NCBI GenBank assembly: GCA_018105865.1
Contig: CM030835.1
Span: forward strand, 2,072,816 to 2,136,815
Direction of reading: 5' to 3'
DNA from: Metaphire vulgaris
Taxonomy: Eukaryota > Annelida > Clitellata > Crassiclitellata > Megascolecidae
DNA: 64,000 nucleotides
In this document: positions 36,269 through 61,755 of the stretch, piece by piece
Layout: the number at the start of each line of letters is the position of its first letter
Position numbering within the stretch: position 1 is the first letter of the stretch
Translations under genes and position numbers: made by a program
The notes under the pieces: model-generated
What the model was told of the DNA's origin: nothing
The model's input: only the letters and a program-made list of their open reading frames with translations
Database searches by the model: none

Positions 36269-37178
36269 TAGGGATGTGCGGGTATACCCGTACCCGCGGG
36301 TATACCCTACCCGTACCCGTACCCGCGGGTACGGGTAGGGTAGGGTACACATTTTACGGGTACGGGTCGGGTACGGGTACAGCGCTACGGGTACGGGTAT
36401 AGCGGCTACGGGTACGGGTATACCCGTTTTACCCGAAAAGTTATATTTTCATTTCTCACTACTATAGCAAATTAGCAATGCAATAATAGAAAAATAATAT
36501 TGAGTAAAGTGTATTAGTATAACTTGTACATCGCGTTCAGTTTGTCAGACAGCATGCATTTTACTTACTGAAAACATAAAGGAAATGCAGATGACGTAAT
36601 CTGACATCATCAGTAATAAATCTATAATGGCGTCCTCTGACTCCTCCAAGGACTCTTTGACCGAGAAAATTCTTCTGGTAAAGTTTTGTGGTTTAACTTG
36701 AACTCTAATGCCTGCTCATAGATAAATGATATCTACTAAATATTTTAAACAAGCCCATTCGTGTCGGCTTAGGCTAGCTGACTGATTATCCTGATTCCTA
36801 AGTACTAGATCTGTCCTAATCTAAACATGCGTGCTATTTACAATGAATAGTTATCCCAATTTCGTAGCCCCGATTTCACTGTTGCCTCTCTATAGTCTCT
36901 AGGAACGGATACGGGTTCACGGGTCCATGTACAGGTCCTTGTAGTACTTGTACCCGTAAACGCACCCGCGGGTACGGGTCCAAAATTCCAAATCCAAAAA
37001 ACTCCAAATTCCAACCAAAGTCGGTTACGGGTACGGGTACGGGTACGGGTACGGGTACACAGCTTACGGGTACGGGTCGGGTACGGGTACAGCGCTACGG
37101 GTACGGGTAGGGTAGGGTAAAAAAGTTTTTCCACGGGTACGGGTAGGGTAAGCATTTTGCTGTACCCGCACATCTCTA
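36269..37178. mobile_element. 910-bp hAT element with GGGTAC-rich ends
   Basis: Ends TAGGGATGTGCGGGTA and TACCCGCACATCTCTA, exact duplication CTCTAAAG (36261-36268, 37179-37186). Both ends are arrays of ACGGGT. Inside, a plus-strand ATG near 36628 opens MASSDSSKDSLTEKILL followed by GTAAAG, which looks like a leftover first transposase exon with its donor. The rest of the transposase is absent. Confidence 0.9.
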
Positions 37179-38058
37179 CTCTAAAGGCCTAGGCTACTAT
37201 CCAAAAGCGCTGCGCTGATATGTGATCTTTTCCGATGGGAACCTATAGGCATATTGCTACACGGTAAGACGGTAATTAGGCTGATTTGTCGAGGCGTCAC
37301 TTTTGTCCCAATATATCTCCATCATAATAAACGCATTAACATCCAATTTCTTCAAGTTTGCCGAGAAAAAGTTTCGCCTTTTTCGACTTCGGTAACCCAG
37401 AAAATGCGAAATCTAGAGACGGCGTCGTCTCCCAGCAACAACAACACTATCACACAGAGGCGTGTTTTACGCTGGCGTTGTTACCGTAAACCGACGAATG
37501 TACACTTCAACGCGCAAAGAGAATTAATTACTTCTTTAGACTGTTTCCGTTCAACGGTATAGGTCTAGGCAGACGTCTTAGGAACACTGCACCGAATAGG
37601 CCTACCAAGTACCAACCCGCCGAAGAGAAATACAATCAGTATAAAAACATTCCGTGTTATGGGCAGGCAAGAACAATAGTTCCCTCTTTGATTTCCTCTT
37701 TCTCGTTAGGCCTCTAAAGTCTTCAACAGGTTAACCGCGTCGTAAACAAGGGACTCGCTGTTCGAAATGCTTCAGCTATTCGGGCGCATCGGATGCGAGG
37801 CCACGCAGCTGTCACAAGCCCAGTAATGGTCCGGTCGGTCGTTCGTCGGCAAAACAGAAGCGCCGTCGAAATACGCAGCAACGGATTATTATTATTATTG
37901 CAGAGCTGAAGACGTTCGTGGCACGCCCACACGGAGACTACACGCTGTCACACACGCCCCGAAACTAGCTCAGGATTTTTCATCTCGCAGATATAGGCCT
38001 CTATATACACACGTAATAATAAACGTCTATGCTGATCAGCTATCTTCCCCACAGCAAG

Positions 38059-38242
38059 CAGGGGCTTAGCGACGGGGGTATATCGGTATATATACCCCCA
38101 AATCAGTCTACCTTAAAGTTTTGTGTGTGATTTACATGTGGTTATATATGTGGTGTATATGGTTTATGTGATTTATAGTTAAGATTTATACCCACCCAAA
38201 ATATTTATATCCTCCCAAATCAAATTCCTGGCTACGCCCCTG
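38059..38242. mobile_element. hAT MITE, CAGGGGCGTAGC family, copy B2
   Basis: Ends CAGGGGCTTAGCGACGG and CCTGGCTACGCCCCTG, exact duplication ACAGCAAG. Confidence 0.93.
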
Positions 38243-38546
38243 ACAGCAAGCTGTTGCTGATTCGACTACATGGTGGGCCAATAGAAAGTGCAACCGACAC
38301 CTGCTTCATTGTAAATATTTTCACAATCCCCGGTCAAATTTCATAAGATTTAGTGCACTTCTACAGCATTATATCCTGACTACAGCCATTTCAGTTTTCC
38401 TTTCAAATTTCCACACAGCGGCTAACGCTAAGGAAGCCAATTAATGTAATCGTCAAATACCGCGAAATGTTTCAAACAACCAGTAAATGATGGCTCGTGT
38501 ATCGTTTGCAGACCACAGCGCTCACTTCTGTAGCAGATCTACCTAA

Positions 38547-38871
38547 GGGGCCATCCACAAATGACGTAACGCACCTAGGGGTCAAACGTTTGCTACTATG
38601 TGTGACGGGGGGTCGAGGGAATGTGACGTAACGCAATGCAATTTTTTTAGGTGGCGACATTTTTTTACTTGTCGGCTGATTTTGAAAGAAAAAAGGGAAC
38701 AATACAAGGGAAAGATGAGAATGACCTTTTTGCTTGTCAAGGTTGTCCGAAAGGCGAGAAGAGAGGGGTCAACGCGTTGTTACGTCATATTTTAGGGGGT
38801 CTGACTTTTTGTTACGACGCGTTACGTAGGGGAGGAGCCAAAATCGCGTTACGTCATTTATGGATGGTCCC
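38547..38871. mobile_element. PIF/Harbinger-like MITE
   Basis: Ends GGGGCCATCCACAAATGACG and the inverse TCATTTATGGATGGTCCC, flanked by TAA on both sides. Carries ATGACCTTTTTGCTTGTCAA. Confidence 0.88.
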
Positions 38872-39226
38872 TAATTGAAATGTAAGCTTTGTATTTGCAT
38901 TGTTCCAAATGTTAGGATTAAAGAGGCGCGTTCACGTTACCACGTGTCTAGGGCTGGTTAGCCCTGGTCTGCAGCCCATGCTGCATTGCTTACATATAGG
39001 TTATGTAACCAAATGCATACATTCACGATTGAGTAAGCCTGCTGTTACCCATCGAATAGTAACAAAATAAACGGCCAATAAGCACAATTTTTACGGACTC
39101 AAGATGTAATATTCTTTGCACGAAGCAAAAACAAAAACCAATACTGTGGATATCTGTTACAAGACTAATTAATCGCAGAGAAGATTGCGTCCAGCACTGT
39201 TACTGTTGGATCCACGAAGACGCTTA

Positions 39227-39440
39227 CAGGGCCATATTAAGGCGGGGGCTGAGGAGGCAGAAGCCCCAGGCCCACCAAAAAAATAGGCCCACCGTTTTTC
39301 AAGCGACGACCTTTTTGCTTGTCAGGGATTTTCAGTGAAGGCGGTGGGAAATTTTACAGGGGCAATTTTCAAATTATGGAAGCGACGACCTTTTTTTAAC
39401 TTCTCAGCCCCAGGCCCGCTCGGACCTTAATCCAGCCCTG
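39227..39440. mobile_element. MITE with CAGGGCCATATTAAGG ends
   Basis: Right end CCTTAATCCAGCCCTG. Flanks GACGCTTA/GACGTTTG agree at 6 of 8. Contains CGACCTTTTTGCTTGTCAGG. Confidence 0.78.
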
Positions 39441-39556
39441 GACGTTTGTATTAAGTGAAGTTCACGTTTGCACACCTGCTTTACAAATGGCCGAACCAGC
39501 GCATATACAATGCAAGATCATACTTTTAGGGATCATTTCTATAGTATGTGTCCATG

Positions 39557-39698
39557 CAGAGGCGTATTTAGAATTTTGGTAAGGGGGGCAGCCCATGGCG
39601 AGCGTGAAGCGCGAGCCTATAATGGGGGTCTGCGGACATGCTACGCCAAGACCAAAGGGGGGCATGGCCCAAATGGCCCAATGGTAAATACGCCACTG
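39557..39698. mobile_element. MITE, CAGTGGCGTATTT family, copy 1
   Basis: Ends CAGAGGCGTATTTAG and TAAATACGCCACTG. The right flank is CCGACTGG, identical to the left flank of copy 2. Confidence 0.88.
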
Positions 39699-40050
39699 CC
39701 GACTGGGCTTCAATCGGTGCAAATATGAAAGCCCTACGACACCACAAATTTTCGCTCAAATTTCGAAAAAATACCCTGGACTATATCCATGGACTGGTCC
39801 ATGAAAAATTTTCAGGCGACCCAAAATTCATGTCGATTTTTCACCCAAATTTCTCTTTAGAACCCTCAAACGCCTTGCAGTGATGTCAGTGGACTAGAAA
39901 AATCCGTCACTTTCTACCTTATTACTGTATCTATGTTGGCAATATAATAATGGTGGCTATACATTGTATAGATTTTAAAACCTTTAAAGCAATCAGACAC
40001 CTGATAGATATCCAAAATGCGGGTCCAGATTCCTTGTAGGCACCGACTGG

Positions 40051-40193
40051 CAGTGGCGTATTTAGAATTTTGGCAAGAGGGGCAGCCCATGGCGAGCGCG
40101 AAGCGCGAGCCTATAATGGGGGTCTGGTGACAGGCTAGGCCAAGACGAAAGGGGGGCCATGGCCCAAATGGCCCAATGGTAAATACGCCACTG
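40051..40193. mobile_element. MITE, CAGTGGCGTATTT family, copy 2
   Basis: Same orientation and nearly the same sequence as copy 1. Left flank CCGACTGG (40043-40050), right flank CATGTATC, where U3 sequence resumes. Confidence 0.88.
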
Positions 40194-40349
40194 CATGTAT
40201 CGCCAGGACGTCAGATAAAACTGATTACTGGACAGCAGAAAAATTAAGGCACCAGTCAGACTGCGAGTCCTTCCTCCGTTTGGCCTTCGCGAGGAAGACC
40301 AAAGGAGCGATCATCGCTGAACCCTGCCCTGTAGACTGCGAGTTACTAT

Positions 40350-40350
40350 G

Positions 40351-40424
<74 letters not shown>
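40350..40424. repeat. (TTA)n microsatellite
   Basis: 75-bp TTA run after the U3 pseudogene. Confidence 0.95.
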
Positions 40425-40425
<1 letters not shown>

Positions 40426-40566
40426 GATTCGTACATAGGTGGATGATGTTATCAAAAATACATCACGTCTCTTCCTATACTTCTTCCACTTTCAAAACTC
40501 AGTCTAATATTTCTGACTTTAAATTCACATCTCCACGTATTCATACTTTCGAAAGCTTTAAAGAGC

Positions 40567-40927
40567 TCAGTGAGCCTCAGTCTTCGAATATTTTTGTCTT
40601 CTAGAGAGGTAGTGATCGCAAAGCAGAAGAGGACATTCCTGCAGGTTTAGACTGTACGTATAATAGAGAATCAACTCTGATGGGTTTTCCCTAGAACCGC
40701 CCTCATACCCACATTCTGCAAGTGTATGGTCAGGCAGAAGCATCGAGCCTGGATTGCACGATCTCTCTCTGAATATGGAAGCCTGTGTCAAGGCAAGCAA
40801 CGTTCGATCCGTGATAATCCTTGTCAAATGCTTCACTGTTGTATGCGTCGAAACAACCTCAGAGAAGTGTCCCACGTGATGAACGGACTGATCGAAAGAT
40901 GCCAGACGAAAATTAATCAGCAAATAC
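40567..40927 (-). CDS. last exon, ubiquitin-like segment
   Basis: Acceptor ATATTTCAG. 120 codons starting YLLINFRLASF and ending at TGA (40567-40569). The frame is open throughout, with hydrophobic/charged alternation and a Cys-rich LQECPLLLCDHY. Coding likelihood is judged by eye. Confidence 0.6.
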
Positions 40928-41729
40928 CTGAAATATATGAAATCTTTCTATGTAATCCAAAAGCAAAGTAGCTTTACATATTAAACCAATCAAAACAGAA
41001 ATGTATGTACCGGTAATTAAAATGCCATTGGAAGAATGGAGCCTATTTTAAAGAACGCTCCAGAACTCACTGCTTAACCCTAATATTACTAAAATCTCTT
41101 GTTGGAGGAGCAATGCTTCCTTCTGTTTGGCCCATCGATACCACTGGCTCTTAACTGAACCACCAGTTTTCTGAGTGTTGAACCTGAATTTTCTTGACTT
41201 ATTATTGGCCATTAAATTATTGACCCTTAGGTGTCTAAAGGCATTCCATTTGCTTAAGTTTTGAGTTGAAACATTTTTTTATCAACAGAAATTAAATTTG
41301 CACCGAAAGATAACGATATGATTAATACAGGGTGGCGCAAAAAACCGGACTAGTCACATTTAGGTTTGCATTTAATATAGTCCATTTTTGCGCCACCCTG
41401 TATATGATGCAACAAGGTACATCACCTAGGGATCATGATTCTGTATGTTTCTCCATTCCATCTTGATAGTTCACATCCTCTTTTCAAACACCGTGCATAT
41501 TTTTCATTGCTCAACCTCAATAATGGATTTAGATCTTTCATTCTAAACGGTAATTCACGATTGCTATAATTAAACATAAAAGCGTATGTAAAGTTGGTGT
41601 TTTCGAAATCAATCAAAAAGATCTACAAACTGCTTGATTACCAGCATACAACCAACAATTCTAAAACTGTCATGGAGATCACACACAGACACACAGACAC
41701 ACAGACACAGACACACACAAACACACACA

Positions 41730-41783
<54 letters not shown>

Positions 41784-43322
41784 CGGGCAGCGAAAAATGC
41801 GTAAACTAGGAAACCAAACCGAACAGAATGCAGTCCACGTGAAAACCGATCAGTGTCGATTGTTTCATTGTTCTCAACGTCCAGAAGTTTACAGAGCAGA
41901 TGCAGCTCTAACAGAGTGAATGGAACGCTGAGGTCGTGCATTGCAGCCTTGAACTGGTTGTATGTGACCCGTTTTTCTTTGGGGCTAAACTGGGTGAGAA
42001 GTTCAACAGCGCGAGAATGATTCCTTTGCAGCCAACGGTCAAGTCGATCGACAAGAAGATAATAAGACGGCCCAGAAGTCTGAATTTTGATGACTGATTT
42101 ATCCAGTTCTAACTAAGATATAAAATAGATAATATCGGTGTCCTCAAAGTTTAAGCTAACGTATCTCCTTAGGGGTCGTCCATAAATTACGTAACGTGGT
42201 TAGGGGTCCGGCCATTTGTTACGAAGTGTGACGACGGGGGTTCCGTAAATGTGACGTCACGCAAAAAAGTTTTAAGTGACCTTGTTTGGCTTGTCAGAGA
42301 TTTTGGAGAGGAAAAATTACCTCTTTTTTGAGGAAAAAATAAAATATGACCTTTTTTGCTTGTCAAGACTTTTGGGAGGACGAAAATGGGGGGGTCGGCC
42401 CGTTGTTACGTCATATTTTAGGGGTGTCTGACGTTTTGTTACGCCGTGTTACGTAGGGGGGAGGTGGTCAAAAAGTGCCAAAATCGCGTTACGTAATTTA
42501 TGGACGACCCCTTAGTCACTGTCACATTTCTCTTATAGTGACCTAAAATTCAGATAAATGTTTTAAATTAATAAATATTTTGAAATACAACAAGTGAATG
42601 AGTAAAGTATTTTCAGTTGGTTAGCATGAAAACAATTCTAATATTGCACAAAAGTCACAGATTTCTGACGGTTAAAGAGAATGAGATGCATGACTAAATC
42701 ACGTCAAATGATATTATAATATAAAATTCAGATTACGTCAATTTTGAGTTTCCGTTTCAATGATTTTATGCAGTCCAGTGCCACAGCATCTATAGGCCTA
42801 ACAAGCACAACTGCAAATGCTCAATCTTCTGAAAGATAATTTCTGTAATTGTAATTGTAACTACTGTAATGGTGTACCGCGTAGACAACAAACGATCTCA
42901 TAAAAAATTACCCGGTACTCAGTGTTTATTCTAGGTCTGTTTTTGAGGAGAATTCCCCCCCCCCCAAGTTTTAAAATTCCCCACAAAAATTTGTATATGT
43001 TGGCTTGGGGATGGAAATTCCCCCTCCCCCCAAAGCGTGGAGAGACAAATCTTGTCCCCCCAAACATTTCAACCTCCCTCCCCCCAATGTCAAGGTGGCT
43101 AGATTAAACACTGCCTGGTACTTGGCGTGGATTATAAATCTACAGATATGCAGGCATTTATTTAAAACGAACGAGCGATAATGATACAAACCTTTTCTTT
43201 TTCAGATTTGGTCAATCGACTTGACTTTTTTGCTTTTCCTCAGCATCTTGCATATTCCTTTCAGAGTTTACAACTATTCCAGCTATCTCACTAAAAGTCT
43301 CACCAGTAGTCTCATTCATTAT
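40567..43322 (-). CDS. unrecognised gene with EF-hand-like and ubiquitin-like segments
   Basis: At least three, perhaps four, minus-strand exons: 43322-~43226 (weak), 42112-~41800, 41563-41426 and 40927-40567 (stop). The last two join in phase (ATCCCTAG|GTGATG to TTTCAG|GTATTTG). The 42112 exon has a paired-helix EF-hand look (FKAAMHDLSVPF, then a degenerate loop DVENNETIDTDRF). The last exon has the rhythm of a ubiquitin-like fold, with HTTVKHLTRIITDRT, NPGSMLLPDHTLAECG and LILYYTYSLNLQECPLLLCD. I do not recognise the family and assign no function. The join between the EF-hand exon and the 41563 exon is not settled. Confidence 0.5.
41325..41404. mobile_element. tiny Tc1/mariner-like MITE
   Basis: TACAGGGTGGCGCAAAAA at the left and TTTTTGCGCCACCCTGTA at the right, about 80 bp in total. 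TA at both borders fits a Tc1/mariner target duplication. Confidence 0.8.
41426..41563 (-). CDS. internal exon upstream of the ubiquitin-like exon
   Basis: Acceptor TTTAATTATAG, donor CCTAG|GTGATG. It encodes NRELPFRMKDLNPLLRLSNE and RCLKRGCELSRWNGE. Phase matches the 40927 exon. Confidence 0.55.
41680..41781. repeat. (CA)n/(TA)n microsatellite
   Basis: ACACAGACAC run followed by a TA run. Confidence 0.93.
41800..42112 (-). CDS. internal exon, EF-hand-like
   Basis: Acceptor AGTATCTTAG-type before 42112. It encodes LDKSVIKIQTSGPSYYLLVD, then RWLQRNHSRAVELLTQFSPK and the EF-hand-like pair. The 3' border is ambiguous. Confidence 0.6.
42172..42511. mobile_element. PIF/Harbinger-like MITE
   Basis: Ends GGGGTCGTCCATAAATTACG and CGTAATTTATGGACGACCCC, flanked by TTA on both sides. 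Contains two cores: GACCTTGTTTGGCTTGTCAG and GACCTTTTTTGCTTGTCAAG. Confidence 0.92.
42920..43113. mobile_element. hAT MITE, CAGTGTTTATTCTAG family, copy C1
   Basis: Ends CAGTGTTTATTCTAGG and CTAGATTAAACACTG. The interior is runs of C. Flanks are CCGGTACT-like but shifted. Confidence 0.82.
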
Positions 43323-44249
43323 CTGCAGAAGAACTCAACATGCAACCACAGTTCAAATAAAATGAAAAGCATCATGTGTGCGTGTGTGTGTGTTTGCGCG
43401 CGCGTGCATGTGGAAATTGTGCATTGATAGGCCTATTAATTATTGCAGATGACATAAAAACATTCTCACTATGCTAACTATGAAATGTGAAATAAACATA
43501 AAAATGCTGTAGGCCTACTATGGTTACTATGTATAAATTAGTCTAATAGCCTAGGTGATATCTCGAAATGCTTAATCTAACATCCCATTTCACTTACAAG
43601 TTATGGGATAGGCCTACTACGAGATTAGGAATAGATACTAGATATGAAATATATATTCGAACATCATGCGTTTATGGCAAAATCAGACGCATTTGGTCAA
43701 TAGTAAACATACTACCAAGTACACTACCAAGTATACAAAATATATTTTGTATCATCGCTATTCAACCGTCCGTCGAGATGTAAACAAATAACACGTCCAT
43801 GACAACCTGTTAATCTAATATTCAACCGCCATGCCGCATAGGCCCGATTGTAGCGCCTTCCCCGATAGTTTATGGACGGTACAAGTGGTTCATGTTTTGT
43901 TGAAATCCTCCAGCTTAGCGAATTCTAAATCATATGGGATAAAAAATCGTCTGCCATAAATTTAAATAATGTTATAAATGTTGTAATATTCGAAGGGTAA
44001 AATAACGTTGGAATACAGTGGCGATTTCGCTAGTTCCATCTGGTGAACTACAATGATTATTCTACCAAAAGCCGCTTCAAAGTCTCATTTTCTAAATTTC
44101 TTGATATTTCAAGCAAACAGTTAAAGTAATAAATGGTTGCTAATATATATATGTATTTCCTATTAGGTCTATATCCTACCACAAAGTTGCTTTTAGGTAA
44201 AATATGTTCAAAGTATGCTCGTCGAACGATTTCATTTTCGAATAGCGAG

Positions 44250-44320
44250 AGTTGTTCACTTACACACCAGCTTTACCAGTGTCAGATCTACGTAAGAACG
44301 CCAAAGTGACGTCTAGTATT
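44250..44320 (+). promoter_or_regulatory. U3 promoter region with PSE-like block
   Basis: The stretch GTTCACTTACACACCAGCTT about 55-70 bp before the RNA start is echoed by GTTCACGTTTGCACACCTGC at the same distance before the pseudogene. Its position fits the proximal sequence element of Pol II snRNA-type promoters. The match is between two copies only. Confidence 0.5.
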
Positions 44321-44548
44321 AAGGTCATACTTTTAGGGATCATTTCTATAGTATGTATCGCCAGGACGTCAGGTAAAACTGATTACTGGACCGCACACCA
44401 GGATGATGAGACAGAGTGCGTCTTCCTGAGCGTGAGAAAGACTCTGCAGTGGACTGTTCGCAGTCTACGGGGCAGGGCTCAGCGATGATCGTTCCTTTGG
44501 TCTTCCTCGCGAAGGCCAAATGGAGGGAGGACGCACAGTCTGACTGGT
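44321..44548 (+). ncRNA. U3 small nucleolar RNA (box C/D)
   Basis: U3 guides early 18S rRNA processing in the nucleolar SSU processome. The first 21 nt align without gaps to vertebrate U3, and GGGATCATTTCTATAG at 44336 is the invariant box A region. Further marks are the box B-like GGATGATGAG near 44401, the TTCCTGAGCGTGAGAAAG hinge-helix segment, box C (GATGATC, 44484-44490) and box D (GTCTGA, 44538-44543) close to the 3' end ACTGGT. Length is ~228 nt against 217 in human. The 3' flank is a T run. The gene stands alone between the unrecognised minus-strand gene and PCK, with its own upstream element, as expected for metazoan U3. Confidence 0.94.
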
Positions 44549-45012
44549 GCCTTTTTTTAAAGTGGAAAAGTAAAAACTTAGGATAGACCAGAGCAATATA
44601 TCTATGGAATTTGGTTATTCACGTATCCACTAACGACGCTAAGTTAACATTTTTAAAAACAATTTTAGACCGGTGACAAGTGATCTAGGAAATCGCTCTA
44701 TGAGCCCTTCATCGAAAACTCGCAATTTTACCACTTAGAGATATGTATTTAAAGAATACAAATATCATACACGAATAGAGTGTTTTTATTAGGTTACCTG
44801 CCTCTGCGAATATATCAATGTTTCCTTTGCTGAGCAAATACTGCTGAACTAAGCTATAATATTTAGCCTATACCAATAAATACTTTCCTACAACGGTTAC
44901 CATAGACCTAATACTAAATGTTCATTCCTTTCCATCATCTGCCACCATATTTTCTAAAAAAGTAATCTTGTTCAAAATAGAATTATGAAACATGACGGAA
45001 AGCGTATCACAT

Positions 45013-45210
45013 CAGTGTTTAATCTAGGCCGTTTTGGGGGGGGGGTTGCCCTTTTCCGTCCGGAAATTTCAAATTCCCCCGGAAATTTTGGCATACTACA
45101 TGGACTAACAGCAACCCCTAGCAGAATCGCCCCCCCCCGGAAATTTCTAATTCCCCCCGGCTTTGTCAGTTCCCCCCGGAGCCCAGGAGTCTAGATTACT
45201 GTAAACACTG
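45013..45210. mobile_element. hAT MITE, CAGTGTTTATTCTAG family, copy C2
   Basis: Ends CAGTGTTTAATCTAGG and CTGTAAACACTG, exact duplication TATCACAT (45005-45012, 45211-45218). Confidence 0.93.
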
Positions 45211-45252
45211 TATCACATATCTTAAAATCTCATATCAATCAATCACCGGTAA

Positions 45253-45262
45253 TTTATTTATT
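45253..45262 (-). terminator. PCK polyadenylation signals
   Basis: Two overlapping AATAAA hexamers on the minus strand, about 75-85 bp after the PCK stop codon. Confidence 0.65.
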
Positions 45263-45336
45263 GCCTACTTCAAAGGACAATTACCCTACAGTGTAATTCT
45301 CAAGTGCATCGGTATCTATGATGTCGGATAATTTGG

Positions 45337-59868
<14,532 letters not shown>

Positions 59869-59899
59869 GATCGTCAACGTTTCGTCTGGAAAGATGTAC

Positions 59900-60250
59900 G
59901 ACTTTTGCCGACCGGACAACGGGGCGCATCAGCTGATACCGTCGCGCGAAGAAACAGCTGGGGGGCGGGGGGGGGGGACGAACGAGGGTGCGACGCGTTT
60001 TTTAAAGGCGCGGTATTCGCCCACATTTGACGGTCCCCGGCGACGACGACGTCCACTACACAAGGTCTTTCTATATAGGTGTGCGCGGCTGACGCACAGT
60101 GGGCAGAACGAGGCGTCTGCAATTATTACACCACGCAGACGCCATCTTCCCCCCCTTCCCCTTCCCCTTCCCCTTCCAAGAGTCATCGATTGTTTATGAC
60201 ATCTACACGGGTTATCATTATTGATTAACCACACTGCATGGAATGACCAG
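59900..60250 (-). promoter_or_regulatory. PCK upstream region
   Basis: GC-rich block directly 5' of exon 1 with a (CCCCTT)n tract at ~60148-60178. On the gene strand this is GGGGAA repeats, which could form a G-quadruplex or bind GA/Sp1-type factors. No TATA box is obvious. Confidence 0.4.
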
Positions 60251-60929
60251 GTATATGCGCAAAACGTTATAGGCCTGTATATATAGATAGGCTGTCCAAA
60301 GATTTGCGTACTAGGCCTACTATAGGTTTCCAATCATCCAGCGTTCGTTAGACTAACTGTAGGCATTTATTAATAAGGCGCAGGAAAGCAGAACCGATCG
60401 GCCTAACTATTTTCATGCAAATAAAAATTGTTGTTCGATAATCGCTGGCGCGCAGGTGTGCCGTCGTGGACCATTAATGGGAGACGACTCGATCCTGCTG
60501 GGCTAAGAAAATCGATGTCTTTAGTCAACAAAAGTAGGCTTACTTAGCTTTAGCCTATTCAAGTCTAGGCCCCAGGGCGTGTAGACGAAACAGTCTAACA
60601 TTTGCTAAGAATTTGCCTATTTAGGCATGTTGTAGGCCTATAGGCTATCGGACTTGCTCTAAAAGCTAATAGGCCTATGCCTATATTTGCCATTGCCACA
60701 GCCAGCATTAAGCAATAGGCCTAAGTATAGACAGTAAGCATTTCCAAGAAGCACGCAATTGATCGGTTGACAGTCTGTATTCGATGTGCTTTCTCGTGGA
60801 GAATTCTGAATCAAAATTCTGCCGTTAACAATAACTTCAAATCGCAAATTTTACGCGTATTTTTACTCCCCTCTGCATAGACAAAATTATGATCGCGAAT
60901 CAAGCCGTAGAGGGTTATTTCCTCGGATT

Positions 60930-61100
60930 ATCAAATGGAGGGAGGGGGAGTGTCGGTAAATTATGGGGTCCCCTGCCAAAAAAGTCTGACAAGCAAAAAC
61001 AAAAAGGTTATCCCATAACTGAGATTGGGGGTGTTGGGGCGTCGGTCTCATATGGGGGTAGGGGTGTTAGGGGTGTTAGGGGGTGTAAAAATATTCCTGA
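60930..61100. repeat. G-rich dispersed repeat with GACAAGC core
   Basis: Collinear with 25062-25240. Contains GTCTGACAAGCAAAAACAAA. Confidence 0.65.
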
Positions 61101-61377
61101 AGCCGTATGTAATAACAGCGCATAATAGTTTGTCTAAGTTGGAAAAGGCAAGAACAGGATAGGCTCTTCGAGGCCTCGAAGGATAAGATACTGTGAATGT
61201 ATATGCTGTATTGCCGCGGGTGTATTTAGACTCAGTGAGTGAATATATAGGCAGTTGCCTAATGCTGCCAAAATTTGAGCTACGACAGACAAAACTAAAC
61301 GAAATTAGCAGCAGCAGCAGCAGCAGCAGCAAAAACAAGGTGACAACGTTTTTTCATCGGTCACTTAGTCAGGTCTC

Positions 61378-61660
61378 GCCAATGGCGGCACAAGGATTTG
61401 GCAAGTTGGGGTGGGGGCATAGGAGGATTTAGAGTTTAATATTTGGGTAGGCTAGCATGGGGGTCTGGGAGTGCCATCCAGCACGCGACAGACCTGGTGT
61501 TGATGGAAAAACAATCTTTTGTTTTGGTGGGATTAGTTGGGTAGGCTTAAGCCTACCCTAGCCTTTAATAAAATCCGCCTATGCATGGGTGGGGGTGGGG
61601 GTGGGGGGGGGCGTGGGCGCAACTTCTAAACATGAGACCAACTATTTTTCATAACCCTAG
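61378..61660. mobile_element. CAGTGGCGGC-family copy interrupted by CATAGGCGG element
   Basis: The left part CAATGGCGGCACAAGG and the right part with GCAACTTCTAAACATGAG belong to the A family. The insert 61418-61583 has ends CATAGGAGGATTT / AAATCCGCCTATG. Confidence 0.75.
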
Positions 61661-61755
61661 ACTAGTCTAGTTGCTTAGAACGAGTGCCCTAAGGCAGTGT
61701 TAGGCCTACCCCAAACAGCCAAGCTGTGGGTCGCGACCCAAAAGTGGGTTGCAGG

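Larger units (their letters stand above)
39514..40345 (+). pseudogene. U3 snoRNA pseudogene, split by MITEs and with inverted 3' part
   Basis: 39514-39550 matches the first ~37 nt of the U3 gene at 44321 (GGGATCATTTCTATAG is intact). The next U3 segment (ATCGCCAGGACGTCAG and beyond) resumes at 40198, after an insert of two MITEs plus 352 bp. From ~40250 to 40344 the 3' half of U3 follows in reverse orientation. The 5' flank (TTCACGTTTGCACACC) resembles the flank of the intact gene, so this was a DNA-level copy, not a reverse-transcribed one. It cannot make U3 RNA. Confidence 0.85.
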
